Positions 1 to 7,645 of a DNA stretch of 21,520 nt are shown here, in pieces. The stretch spans positions 1 through 21,520 of the forward strand of contig JAEVZA010000060.1 of NCBI GenBank assembly GCA_023392475.1, in the 5' to 3' direction. Numbering within the stretch: the first letter of the stretch is position 1; every line of letters begins with the position of its first letter. Under the pieces are notes generated by a model. It saw nothing but the letters and a program-made list of their open reading frames with translations, did no database searches and was not told the origin of the DNA. The stretch comes from Actinomycetes bacterium. GTDB lineage: Bacteria; Actinomycetota; Acidimicrobiia; Acidimicrobiales; Microtrichaceae. A program made the translations under genes and the position numbers.

Positions 1-1971
1 GTCGAACACCCGGGCCGGGTGGCCGCCGACCTCGTCGTGGCGGTCGAGCGCGCGGCGCGCCCCGGTCGCGTCGCCCGAGGTGGCGCGAGCGAGCGCCTCG
101 CCGGCGAGCGCCCAGCGCAGCATGCCGGGGTGGTTCACGGCCGCCAGCGAGGACCCCGCCAGCTCGAAGGCGCGGGTCGACGAGGCGAGCCGTCCCCGCA
201 CCAGGAGCACCCACGCGTTGACCAGCGCCGCGAGCCCGATGCCACCGACCTCACCCTCGGTCCGGCACAGCCGGATCGTGGTCTGCGCGTGGGCCTCCGC
301 CTCGTCGAGCCGGCCGCAGTCGGAGAGCGCGAGGGCCCGGCCGGCGCCCATCACCCGGCTGGTGAAGAGCGCGACCTGCGCGCCCAGCACCTCGTACGCG
401 GCGAGCGCGCGGTCGCAGACGGCCAGCGCGTCGACCGGGCGGCCGGCGGACCGCTCGCCGTGGGACAGCGCGAGCGCGGCCTGGATCAGCACCCGGTCGG
501 GGTCGCGCTCCACGAGCGGGGCGGCGACCGCGATCGCCTCATCGGCCCGGCCCTCGATCCCGAGCAGCGTGCCCCGGACGGCCTGGGCCTCGTCCCGCCA
601 CGCCGAGTCGGGCCGCGCCGCTGCGTCGTCGAGCGCAGCGAAGGCGGCGTCCCGGTCGCCCCGCCGCCAGAACTCGGTGATCGCGGTGTTCACGTCGATC
701 CGGATGCGGTCGTCGTCGGTGGCCGCGGTGCCGACCCAGGTCGGCCGGAGCGCCTCGATCGCATCGGCGTCGCCGAGCTCGTAGAGGATGTCGGCGAGCA
801 GGTTGCCGGTCTCGAAGTCGGGCTCGTCGTCCCAGGCCAGCTCGGCGAGATCCCGCGCGACGTCGAAGTCCTGGCTGCTGTGCGCGGCGCGCGCGGCGCG
901 GAGCAGCGTGTGGCGCTCGACGGGGAGCCCGGCCGCCACCGACCACGTGGCCAGGCGGATGGCGTCGTACCGGCGCCGGGCCCCGCACGCCGTCAGCGCC
1001 TCGGCCAGCTCCCGCTGCGCCTCGCGCAGCTGGAGGGGCGACGCGCCCGCACGGAGCACCTCGCCGTACAGCGGGTGCACCAGCCGGATCACCAGCCGCT
1101 GGTCGTCGAGCGTCGTGGTGATCAGCCCGGCGGCGTCGAGCTGGACGAGCAGCTCGGGCGTGACCCGGGGCGGCAGCTCACCCGGTCCCAGGGGCTCGCC
1201 GACGGCCACGAGCAGCAGCGCCTCGGCCTCGTCGGGGGCGAGGTCGCCGACGCGGTGGTGCACGAAGTCGAGCAGGCGGGGCGCGCCGGCCGGCGGGCCC
1301 GTGATCGTCGCCACGCCGTCCTCGACGCGGAGGCCGCCCGATTCGCGTGCAGCGAGCAGCACCTCGCGCGCGAACAGCGCGTTGCCCTCCGTGAGCCGCC
1401 ACAGGACGTCGAGCGACGCCGGGTCCAGCGGGGAGCCGGCGATCGCGGCGGCGAGCTGCGAGAGCGCGTCGTGGTCGAGCGGTCCGAGGTCGACGCGCTC
1501 GATCGCACCGTCCTGCCAGAGGCGGGCGACCGGCTCCGGCGCGACGGTCCCGAGCCGCTGCGTCGCGAGCAGCCGGACCTCGCCCCCGGTCACGAGCTGG
1601 TTGAGCAGCACGGCCGACGTGTCGTCCAGGTGGTGGGCGTCGTCCACGGCCACGAGCGTCGGGCGGCCGTCGGCGCGCTCGGCGAGCGTGGCCCGCAGCA
1701 CCGGGAGCACCGGCAGGCCGCTGTCGAGCACGTCCGCCGGGAGGAGCGGTGCGAGGGCGCCCAGCGGGAGCAGCGACGCACCCGCCGTGGCCGCCACCTG
1801 GACCACCTCGAGGCCCCCGTCGACGGCGAGTCGGGCGAGCTCGGCCGCCAACCGGCTCTTGCCCACCCCGGCGGCCCCGACGATGAGGGCGCCACCGCCG
1901 TCACCGTCGAGCAGGGCACCGGTCCTGGCGAGGTCCTCCTCGCGCCCGACGATGCCCCAGTCGTCCTGCAC
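1..1971 (-). CDS. LuxR/MalT-type (LAL) AAA+ ATPase transcriptional regulator, partial (C-terminus beyond left edge)
   Basis: The minus-strand frame is open from a GTG at 1971 to the window edge (657 residues), so the 3' end is missing. The protein starts with a short conserved segment (GIVGRE), then a Walker A loop GAAGVGKS at about residues 32-39 and a Walker B LVAVDDAH at about 106-113, typical of the signal-transducing ATPases of large LuxR-family (LAL/MalT) regulators. The rest is alanine- and leucine-rich helical sequence of the kind that forms TPR arrays. The DNA-binding LuxR HTH usually sits at the extreme C-terminus of these roughly 900-residue proteins and would lie off the window, so the family call rests on the ATPase half. 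An in-frame TGA 18 bases upstream of the GTG fixes this as the most upstream start; no clear ribosome-binding site precedes it. It is divergent from the small gene at 2081. I see no copy of the CTGACG operator next to it, so nothing ties it to the lipid genes. Confidence 0.75.
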   Translation of the reverse strand, partial: MQDDWGIVGREEDLARTGALLDGDGGGALIVGAAGVGKSRLAAELARLAVDGGLEVVQVAATAGASLLPLGALAPLLPADVLDSGLPVLPVLRATLAERADGRPTLVAVDDAHHLDDTSAVLLNQLVTGGEVRLLATQRLGTVAPEPVARLWQDGAIERVDLGPLDHDALSQLAAAIAGSPLDPASLDVLWRLTEGNALFAREVLLAARESGGLRVEDGVATITGPPAGAPRLLDFVHHRVGDLAPDEAEALLLVAVGEPLGPGELPPRVTPELLVQLDAAGLITTTLDDQRLVIRLVHPLYGEVLRAGASPLQLREAQRELAEALTACGARRRYDAIRLATWSVAAGLPVERHTLLRAARAAHSSQDFDVARDLAELAWDDEPDFETGNLLADILYELGDADAIEALRPTWVGTAATDDDRIRIDVNTAITEFWRRGDRDAAFAALDDAAARPDSAWRDEAQAVRGTLLGIEGRADEAIAVAAPLVERDPDRVLIQAALALSHGERSAGRPVDALAVCDRALAAYEVLGAQVALFTSRVMGAGRALALSDCGRLDEAEAHAQTTIRLCRTEGEVGGIGLAALVNAWVLLVRGRLASSTRAFELAGSSLAAVNHPGMLRWALAGEALARATSGDATGARRALDRHDEVGGHPARVFD

Positions 1972-2080
1972 GGCGGCCAGTCTTGCTCATCCCCGCACCC
2001 GCGATTTGCGTAACCGTCACGGAGCCCCGTCGGCGGCCGGCGACGGGATGATCGAGTCGACCAGGACAGCGGGAGCCCTG

Positions 2081-2377
2081 ATGACTCGATCCGCCGCCCA
2101 GCACGAGCACATCCTGCGTGACGGCGTGCCGGCGCGCGCCGTGCTGGTCCGCAGCCACCGGTCGGGGCTGCGCTCAGAGGACGGCCTCGACCTCTACGCG
2201 CTCGTGCTCAACGTGGGTGGACCGAGCGGGTCGCGCCAGGTGCAGGTCGGCACCGCGGTGCCGGAGCGGGCCGTGGCGTCCCTGCGCGCCGGCGCCGAGC
2301 TCCCGGTCCGGGTGCTGCCGGAGGACCCCGGTGCGGTGGCCGTCGACTTCGCGGCCGTGGGGGATCAGGGCTCCTGA
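2081..2377 (+). CDS. Small conserved hypothetical protein (98 aa)
   Basis: This is a 98-residue soluble protein with no signal peptide or membrane segment. The start is the ATG at 2081, with GGGAG at 2071-2075 as ribosome-binding site; an in-frame ATG at 2048 is possible but has poor spacing. The middle and end (LYALVLNVGG, VPERAVASLRAGAELPVRV, then a Val-Asp ending) resemble small beta-barrel domains found in many actinobacterial SHOCT or DUF3592-like proteins, where a 'pG..lpVrvdP.dP..v.vD' pattern recurs. That resemblance is from memory and gives no function. It is divergent from the ATPase regulator and convergent with the acyl-CoA ligase; the two coding regions overlap by 13 bp at their 3' ends (2365-2377). 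Confidence 0.6.
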   Translation: MTRSAAQHEHILRDGVPARAVLVRSHRSGLRSEDGLDLYALVLNVGGPSGSRQVQVGTAVPERAVASLRAGAELPVRVLPEDPGAVAVDFAAVGDQGS

Positions 2378-3747
2378 GCCGCCCGTCGGGCCAGGCCGGC
2401 CCGGTCGGCCTTGCCGGATCCGAGGACCGGCAGCTCGTCGAGGACCACGACGGCCTCGGGGGTCTTGAACCGGGTCACCCCCCGCTCGGCGAACCACGCC
2501 CGGCACGCCTCGAGGTCGAAGGAGCTCGACGGCACGAGCGTGACGTAGGCGCACACGGTCTCGCCCAGGCGCTCGTCGGGGCGGCCGACGACGACCGCGT
2601 CCGCCACGGCCGCGTGCGCGACGAGGTGCGCCTCGACCTCGCCGGGGGAGATGTTCTCGCCGCCGCGGATGATCACGTCCTTCGCCCGACCGGTGATGCG
2701 CAGCCAGCCGTCGTCGATCGTCGCGAGGTCTCCCGTGCGGAACCACCCGTCGGAGGTCACGGCCTCGGCCGTCCGCTCCGGATCCGCGTAGCCGACGAAC
2801 AGCTCCGGTCCCCGCACCTCGAGCTCGCCGCCCACCGCGGTGCGCAGCCCGGCGCCGGGTGCCGCCCGGCCGTCGGTCGTCCACTCCCGGGCCCGGTCGT
2901 CGCCGTGGCGGGTCGTGGCCACGGTCGGCGCCTCGGTGGACCCGTAGGTGCGCTTCACGGTCGCCCCGAACGTGGTCGCGATGTGCCGGCACACGTCCTC
3001 GGTGACTCCGGCGCCGCCGGCCGAGACGAGCCGGAGCGACCCGACCCGGGCGGGGTCGAACCCGGCGGCGTCGGCCAGGCCGTGGAAGAAGGTGGGCGGC
3101 CCGACCATGAACGACACGCGCTCCGACTCGATCAGGGCGAGGGCGCGGTCGGGGTCCCAGCGGTCCATCAGCACGGGGCGCATCCCGGACGCGGCGGGAA
3201 GGGTGACGCCGTTGAGGATGCCGGAGATGTGCCCGAGCGGCGCCGGCATGAGCACGACGTCGTCCGCCGTGAGCCCGTGGACGCCGGCCATGCTCCGCGC
3301 CTTGTGCGCGAGCGCCGCCTGCGTGTGCAGCACCGCCTTCGGGGTGCCCGACGAGCCGGACGTGTGCAGCACCAGCGCCAGGTCGCGCGGCGCCGCCGGG
3401 GAGCCGCTCAGCTCCGGACCGCCGTCCACCAGCGCGGCGACCCGGTCGGCCTCGACCACCAGGCGGACCGGCAGCGCGCGGAGCATCGCCTCGGCCTCGG
3501 TCCCGGTGGCCCGGTGGTGGATCGGGACGGCCACGGCGCCCAGCTGCCAGCACGCCCAGAACAGGAGGACGACCTCGGGACCGTTCGGCAGCCGCCACGC
3601 CACGGCGTCGCCCCGCTCGACGCCGAGCCCCCGGAGCCCGCCCGCGAGCCGGGCGATCCGAGGGTCGGCGGGCGCGATCGCGTGCAGGATCCCCGCGTCG
3701 TCGGGGTGGTCGTCGTGCCACCACGTGGGGACGAGCCGGTCGGTCAC
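2365..3747 (-). CDS. AMP-forming acyl-CoA synthetase/ligase (ANL superfamily)
   Basis: This 460-residue enzyme should activate a carboxylic acid to its CoA thioester through an acyl-adenylate in the cytoplasm. The ANL signature motifs appear in order: P-loop TSGSSGTPK (129-137), YGSTEAP (268-274), RTGDL (337-341), the hinge/C-domain motif GRAKDVIIRGGENISPGEVE (353-372), and GSGK with the catalytic lysine at 446. At 460 residues it is shorter than typical long-chain FadD proteins (over 500) and closer to the compact cyclohexanecarboxylate- or short/medium-chain-type ligases; the substrate is not predictable. Translation starts at a GTG only 16 bp after the stop of the upstream acyl-CoA dehydrogenase, so the two are very probably one operon driven by the operator/promoter at about 5005-5027. 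Its 3' end overlaps the convergent small gene by 13 bp. Confidence 0.9.
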   Translation of the reverse strand: MTDRLVPTWWHDDHPDDAGILHAIAPADPRIARLAGGLRGLGVERGDAVAWRLPNGPEVVLLFWACWQLGAVAVPIHHRATGTEAEAMLRALPVRLVVEADRVAALVDGGPELSGSPAAPRDLALVLHTSGSSGTPKAVLHTQAALAHKARSMAGVHGLTADDVVLMPAPLGHISGILNGVTLPAASGMRPVLMDRWDPDRALALIESERVSFMVGPPTFFHGLADAAGFDPARVGSLRLVSAGGAGVTEDVCRHIATTFGATVKRTYGSTEAPTVATTRHGDDRAREWTTDGRAAPGAGLRTAVGGELEVRGPELFVGYADPERTAEAVTSDGWFRTGDLATIDDGWLRITGRAKDVIIRGGENISPGEVEAHLVAHAAVADAVVVGRPDERLGETVCAYVTLVPSSSFDLEACRAWFAERGVTRFKTPEAVVVLDELPVLGSGKADRAGLARRAAQEP

Positions 3748-3763
3748 GTCGCGTGGACCCGGC

Positions 3764-4984
3764 TCAGAAGCGCTGCGCCACCCACCCCGGCGCGGTGGTG
3801 GTGCGGCCGCGGGCGACGTTGGCGCCGACGTAGTTCAGCTGCGCCTCGATCGTCCCGGCGCCGATGCACAGCCCGCGGATGTCCCGGTAGGCGCGCTCGA
3901 GCGGGTACTCCCGGCTGTAGCCGTAGCCGCCGAGGAGCTGGATCGCCTCGTCGCACACGAGCTTGGCGGCGCGGTTGGCGGCGGTCTTCGCCATCGCGGT
4001 CTCGAGGGCGGGCGGCGTGCCGTCGGGCCCGGCGAGGTGGACCGCCCGGCGGAGGAGCAGGCGCGCGCCGTCGAGGGCGATGGCCATGTCGGCCAGCTTC
4101 CACTGGAGGCCCTGGAGCCCGGCGAGCGGGCGCCCGCCGATCACCCGCTCGTTGAGGTGGCCGATCGCGTACTCCATCGCCCCCTGCGCGGCGCCGAGGC
4201 ACATCGACGCGTTGCCGCAGCGCTCGTGGTTGAGGTGGGCGAGCAGCACCTTGAACGCCTCGGTGGAACCGGGCACGCCGGCGATGAGCACGTCGTCGGG
4301 CTCGATGCGGACGTCGTCGAACGCGATCTCCGCCTCGGTGGAGGCGTGGACGCCCATGCTGCGGTGGACGCCCGTGAGCTGCACGCCGTCCCGGGCCGTG
4401 TCCACCACGACGGCCCCGATGCCCTGCGCGCCGTCGCCCCCCGGCCACCGGCACCACACGAGGATGCCGTCGGCGGCGTGGCCGAGCGTCGAGTAGTTCT
4501 TGTAGCCGTTGAGGCGCCACCCGCCGCCGCCGTCGTCGGTGAGCGTGGTGCGCATCTCCTGGACCGCGGACCCGGCGTCGGGCTCCGTGATGCCGATCGA
4601 CAGGAGCGCCTCGCCGTTCGCCACCGCGGGGAGCCACCGCTCCCGCATCGCCGGCGGGCCGAGGTGCTGGATGCCGCGCGGTGGCCCGTTGTAGGTGAGC
4701 TGGCACCAGATCGCGGTCGACACGTCCGCCCGGGCGATCTCCTCCAGCACGATCGAGGCCTCGACGTCGCCGTAGCCGAGCCCGCCCCACTCCTCGCCGA
4801 CGGTGACCCGGAGGAGGTCCGCGTCGGCGAGCGCCTTGGCCGCGACGCGGGGCGGCTCGCCGGTGTCGTCGCCGTGGGCGGCGCGTGGGGCGACCTCCCG
4901 GGAGGCGAGGTCGCGCGCCAGCTCGCGCAGCGCCGTCTGGTCCTCGGTCTCCGCGTACGGATCGGTTCCCCGTGCCTCGGCCAT
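3764..4984 (-). CDS. Acyl-CoA dehydrogenase (FadE-type) with displaced catalytic glutamate
   Basis: This 406-residue FAD-dependent enzyme should introduce an alpha-beta double bond into an acyl-CoA. Family landmarks are the FAD/substrate segment ITEPDAGSAVQEMR (132-145), the FAD-contacting QGLQWKLADM (291-300) and the C-terminal LLGGYGYSREYPLERAYRD (350-368). The usual catalytic EGT motif reads AGT (Ala376). A glutamate is present in LNHER (Glu254), matching the position that supplies the base in isovaleryl-CoA and long-chain acyl-CoA dehydrogenases, so the enzyme is probably active with a relocated base. The ATG at 4984 gives a full-length N-terminus; the upstream sequence has only a weak ribosome-binding site. 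The gene is the first of an operon with the ligase, 16 bp downstream. A 16-bp operator (5012-5027) and a TACGGT hexamer lie immediately upstream. Confidence 0.92.
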   Translation of the reverse strand: MAEARGTDPYAETEDQTALRELARDLASREVAPRAAHGDDTGEPPRVAAKALADADLLRVTVGEEWGGLGYGDVEASIVLEEIARADVSTAIWCQLTYNGPPRGIQHLGPPAMRERWLPAVANGEALLSIGITEPDAGSAVQEMRTTLTDDGGGGWRLNGYKNYSTLGHAADGILVWCRWPGGDGAQGIGAVVVDTARDGVQLTGVHRSMGVHASTEAEIAFDDVRIEPDDVLIAGVPGSTEAFKVLLAHLNHERCGNASMCLGAAQGAMEYAIGHLNERVIGGRPLAGLQGLQWKLADMAIALDGARLLLRRAVHLAGPDGTPPALETAMAKTAANRAAKLVCDEAIQLLGGYGYSREYPLERAYRDIRGLCIGAGTIEAQLNYVGANVARGRTTTAPGWVAQRF

Positions 4985-5011
4985 CTGCTCGACCCCCGGG
5001 GCCCACCGTAC

Positions 5012-5027
5012 CTGACGCGGGCGTCAG
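5012..5027 (-). promoter_or_regulatory. CTGACG operator box 1 with adjacent -10 hexamer
   Basis: The box is a perfect inverted repeat of two 7-bp arms around a 2-bp centre. Read towards the acyl-CoA dehydrogenase it is CTGACGCCCGCGTCAG, followed after exactly 1 nt by TACGGT (plus-strand 5010 down to 5005), a plausible actinobacterial -10. It lies 28 bp upstream of the ATG at 4984. Closely matching boxes occur at 8146, 13332 and 17805. A dimeric repressor, possibly TetR-type, is inferred to bind here. Confidence 0.72.
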
Positions 5028-5049
5028 TCGATCGGGGCCCGGGTCGACG

Positions 5050-6285
5050 TCACGGGAGGACGGAGCAACGGACGTCGAGCGTGTCGCCGGGCGGTGCGGC
5101 CGGCGAGACGACGACGCGGTACGCCCCGGTGACGGGCAGGTCGAACCGGGACCACTGCAGCGTGCCGTCGTCGTACGAGGTCACCGGGACGGCCGCGCCG
5201 TCGGGCGCGACCACCGAGGCGCGCGGCGAGATCCCGGCGACGCCGTCGGTCGCCCGGAGCAGGAGGGCGGTGCCGGCGATGCCGGCGTACCCGTACGCCA
5301 CGGACTGGCCGGGGGCGATGGCGGGCACGGGCCCGGCCGCTCCGGGGAGGACGCCGCCGTCGAGGTCCGGCATCAGCCAGAGATCGACCGGGGCGCCGCC
5401 GCCGCCCAACGTGTACTCCCGCTGCGTGACGACGATCGTCGCGGTGCCGTCCGCGGTGAACACGGCCCGCACGGGCAAGGAGGTCGAGGCGGAGGCGTCG
5501 ACGCCGGGACCCGAGACGCGGACCTCGCCGGACGAGACGCCGACGGCCTGGCCGGCGGTGACCGGCAGGGAGTACGAGACGTGCTGCGAGGTGACCAGCG
5601 GGACGGTCGAGGTGTGCCCGAGCCCGATCGTGCCGCCGTCGACGTCGTGGCTGAGCGCCGCCCGCCGGTACCCGACGCGGATCGTGTAGGAGCCGGTGAC
5701 CGGCAGCGTGACCTGGTCCCGGAGGAGCCCGTTGGCAGCCAGGCCCTGCCCGTCGGGAGCCACCACGACGGCCTCGAAGGCGTTGAGCCGCTCACCGGCG
5801 GAGCCGGCGTGGTCGTAGAGGTACGACTGGCCGAGGATCGGGGCGGCCGGCACCACACCCATCGGCGCGGTGCCTCGGCGCTGGTCGACGCTGAGGCAGG
5901 TCGTCGCGGCGTGCACGAACGGGTCGACGCCTGACACGGCGACCTGCACCTTGTAGGTGCCGGAGGTCGGGAGCACGAAGTGCTGCTCGAGGCCGACCGT
6001 GGTCACGGGGAGCAGCCTCGTGGTGCCCGGTCCGGTGACCGTCACCGTCGACGGGCTGTCGTTGGTGATGGCGTCGTCCCAGTAGCCCGCCCAGACGTTG
6101 AACGCGTCCCCAGACGTCCCGGTGAACCAGTAGGAGAGCGACCGCAGGACCGAGATCTCGCCCCGGTAGCAGCCGGCCGGCACCACGGTGTCGCCCGACG
6201 GAGCGGCGCACGCCGCCAGTCCCGCGACGGTGAGCGTGGCCAGGAGCGCGACGGACCACCGCCGTCCGAACCCGATCGGTCCCAT
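5050..6285 (-). CDS. Repeat-containing secreted lipoprotein, paralogue A (411 aa)
   Basis: The N-terminus has a signal peptide with arginines, a hydrophobic core and the lipobox LAAC, placing the lipidated cysteine at residue 26, so the mature protein should be anchored on the outer face of the membrane. The remainder is four successive units of about 85-100 residues. Their shared pattern is 'GQ..Y.Y.G.AG..L...', then a 'PDG' turn, then 'LPVTGSYTIRV'-like strands, linked by a 'DGGTIGLG' connector. This resembles the PPC-like beta-sandwich repeats common in actinobacterial extracellular proteins. No catalytic motif is visible; a binding or surface structural role is a guess. The ATG at 6285 is supported by GGAGG 4 bp upstream. 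The next gene upstream (6389-7555) is a diverged tandem paralogue, and each has the same palindrome upstream. No tie to lipid catabolism is evident. Confidence 0.8.
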   Translation of the reverse strand: MGPIGFGRRWSVALLATLTVAGLAACAAPSGDTVVPAGCYRGEISVLRSLSYWFTGTSGDAFNVWAGYWDDAITNDSPSTVTVTGPGTTRLLPVTTVGLEQHFVLPTSGTYKVQVAVSGVDPFVHAATTCLSVDQRRGTAPMGVVPAAPILGQSYLYDHAGSAGERLNAFEAVVVAPDGQGLAANGLLRDQVTLPVTGSYTIRVGYRRAALSHDVDGGTIGLGHTSTVPLVTSQHVSYSLPVTAGQAVGVSSGEVRVSGPGVDASASTSLPVRAVFTADGTATIVVTQREYTLGGGGAPVDLWLMPDLDGGVLPGAAGPVPAIAPGQSVAYGYAGIAGTALLLRATDGVAGISPRASVVAPDGAAVPVTSYDDGTLQWSRFDLPVTGAYRVVVSPAAPPGDTLDVRCSVLP

Positions 6286-6343
6286 GGTCACCTCCGGCTG
6301 CCGCCCCTCGCGTCGAGGGTACGTACGTCGCGGGCGATCGTCT

Positions 6344-6368
6344 GTGGGGACGAGTCCCCACCTGGGGA
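6344..6368 (-). promoter_or_regulatory. TCCCCA/TGGGGA operator cluster upstream of lipoprotein A
   Basis: The 18-bp palindrome GTGGGGACGAGTCCCCAC (6344-6361) overlaps a second inverted pair TCCCCACCTGGGGA (6355-6368), giving three half-sites. It ends 22 bp upstream of a candidate -10 (TACCCT on the minus strand, 6321-6316), which in turn precedes the GGAGG-led ATG at 6285. The same palindrome stands at nearly the same distance from a candidate -10 upstream of the paralogous gene, which argues for a regulatory site rather than a terminator of the preceding gene. No T-run follows it. Confidence 0.6.
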
Positions 6369-6388
6369 CCGCGCCGGACGGACCGCGC

Positions 6389-7555
6389 TCAGACGAGCTC
6401 GAGCAGGACGGGGACGCCGGTCGCCCCCGTGCCCACCTGGAAGGTGTAGCCGCCATCGACGGGCAGGGTGAACGTGGCCCCGGGCGTCGTCGGGTCGGGC
6501 GTGATCTGCCGGCCGTCGGGTGCCGTGATGAACCGGCCCGAGAACGGCGTGATCCGCAGGCGCTGGCCGGCGACGCCGGTGTACACGAGCGTGTGCGTGG
6601 CGCCGCACGCCTCACCCTCGCCCACGACGGTGGTCCCGAGCCCGATGGGCTCCGGAGGCGGGTCCGTCCGGACGTAGAAGGAGTGGCGGTCGGCCGTGCC
6701 GGGGTCGACCACGAACTGCCACGGGTCCGTGGAGGTGAACCACACCTTCGACCTCCACACCGTCCCGAACGGATCGACGATCGTCAACCGGGTGTCGTCG
6801 GTGCAGACGTCCAGCCACACCCCCGGCGTCGTCGAGAACGCGTACCGGATGTGCTGGCCCGGCAGCAGCGACGGGACGTCCGTCCGGCCCAGCCCGATGG
6901 CACCGCCCGTCGCGTCGTGGCTCAGGGTCAACGACGCGGACCCGTCGCCGCCGAGCCCGGCGCGGATCACCCGGTCGCCGGTGTCGTCCAGCGACCACTG
7001 CTGCGGGATCGCCGCCGCGTGCGCGCCGCCGTCGTCGGTGACGACCTGGCCCCCGTCGACGTTGAGGAGCTCGCCGGCCGTCCCGGCGTAGGTGAGGAGG
7101 ATGCGTTGGCCGGGGATGCCGGTGATCGTCCGGGTGCCGAGGTCGATCCGGCCCCTCGGCTCGTCGTCGGACACGCAGAGGCGGTAGGCGCTCCCGATCG
7201 GGAGGCCCGACTGGACCACCCGGTAGCGACCGGTCGCCGGGAGGCGGTAGTGCGGGCCGGCGTCGCGCCCGTCCGGCCGGAGCTCGACGCCGGAGGGATC
7301 GAGCACCGCCAGGCGGCCGCCGCGCTCGTCGCTGGTGAAGAGCACGTTCAGGCCCTCACCGGCGGTTCCCTCGTAGGTGTAGGTCTCACCACCCGGGCGG
7401 GCGAGGGCGTCGCTCGTGCAGCCGATCTCCACGCGACCGACTGGCGTGCTCGCCGGCACGGGCCCCGCACACGCCGCGGCGACGACCGCGAGCGTCGCCC
7501 CGATCAGCCAACCGAGCGCACGCCGTCGTCCCAACACCCGCTCCCCGATCGACAC
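6389..7555 (-). CDS. Repeat-containing secreted lipoprotein, paralogue B (388 aa)
   Basis: The signal peptide has an RRR cluster, a hydrophobic stretch (GWLIGATLAVV) and a lipobox-like AAAC with Cys29, so this is probably a lipoprotein, although the -3 position is Ala rather than Leu. The mature part holds four beta-rich units like those of its neighbour, with 'YTYEGTAGEGLNV', 'LTYAGTAGELLNV' and 'LVYTGVAGQRLRI' starting three of them, linked by 'GGAIGLG' and 'EPIGLG' connectors. Several cysteines outside the lipobox could form disulphides. Two GTG starts are possible: 7555 (used here; little ribosome-binding site) and 7537, which has GGGGAG just upstream and would shorten the signal peptide by six residues. 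The paralogy, shared strand, 103-bp spacing and duplicated upstream palindrome point to a tandem duplication that carried its promoter along. Function unknown. Confidence 0.78.
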   Translation of the reverse strand: MSIGERVLGRRRALGWLIGATLAVVAAACAGPVPASTPVGRVEIGCTSDALARPGGETYTYEGTAGEGLNVLFTSDERGGRLAVLDPSGVELRPDGRDAGPHYRLPATGRYRVVQSGLPIGSAYRLCVSDDEPRGRIDLGTRTITGIPGQRILLTYAGTAGELLNVDGGQVVTDDGGAHAAAIPQQWSLDDTGDRVIRAGLGGDGSASLTLSHDATGGAIGLGRTDVPSLLPGQHIRYAFSTTPGVWLDVCTDDTRLTIVDPFGTVWRSKVWFTSTDPWQFVVDPGTADRHSFYVRTDPPPEPIGLGTTVVGEGEACGATHTLVYTGVAGQRLRITPFSGRFITAPDGRQITPDPTTPGATFTLPVDGGYTFQVGTGATGVPVLLELV

Positions 7556-7595
7556 CTCGGTTCCGGAACGTAGGGCGGTCCGGGGTGGCGGCGCA

Positions 7596-7613
7596 GTGGG
7601 GACGACTCCCCAC
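7596..7613 (-). promoter_or_regulatory. TCCCCA/TGGGGA operator upstream of lipoprotein B
   Basis: The sequence GTGGGGACGACTCCCCAC matches the palindrome upstream of lipoprotein A at 17 of 18 positions (a single G/C change in the centre). It lies 23 bp upstream of a candidate -10 (TACGTT on the minus strand, 7572-7567), against 22 bp in the paralogue. The conserved arms and spacing in otherwise diverged intergenic DNA suggest a bound regulator common to both genes. I do not recognise the site as that of a known regulator. Confidence 0.6.
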
Positions 7614-7645
7614 CGACCGCCGGAGGCGACCGGATCGACCGGGTG

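Noticed and set aside
19..2013. Long plus-strand open frame opposite the ATPase regulator (664 codons)
   Set aside because: It is Arg/Gly/Glu-rich without domains, while the minus strand in the same triplets encodes Walker A and B motifs. It is an antisense artefact of high GC.
1972..2080. Divergent promoter with a CGCAAATCGCG inverted repeat between the ATPase regulator and the small gene
   Set aside because: Only a 3-bp palindromic core is visible and no -35/-10 pair fits either strand well.
6344..6368. Terminator for lipoprotein B
   Set aside because: It lies downstream of that gene's stop, but the same palindrome occurs upstream of lipoprotein B where no gene ends nearby in the same way, and no T-run follows. 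An operator is the better reading.
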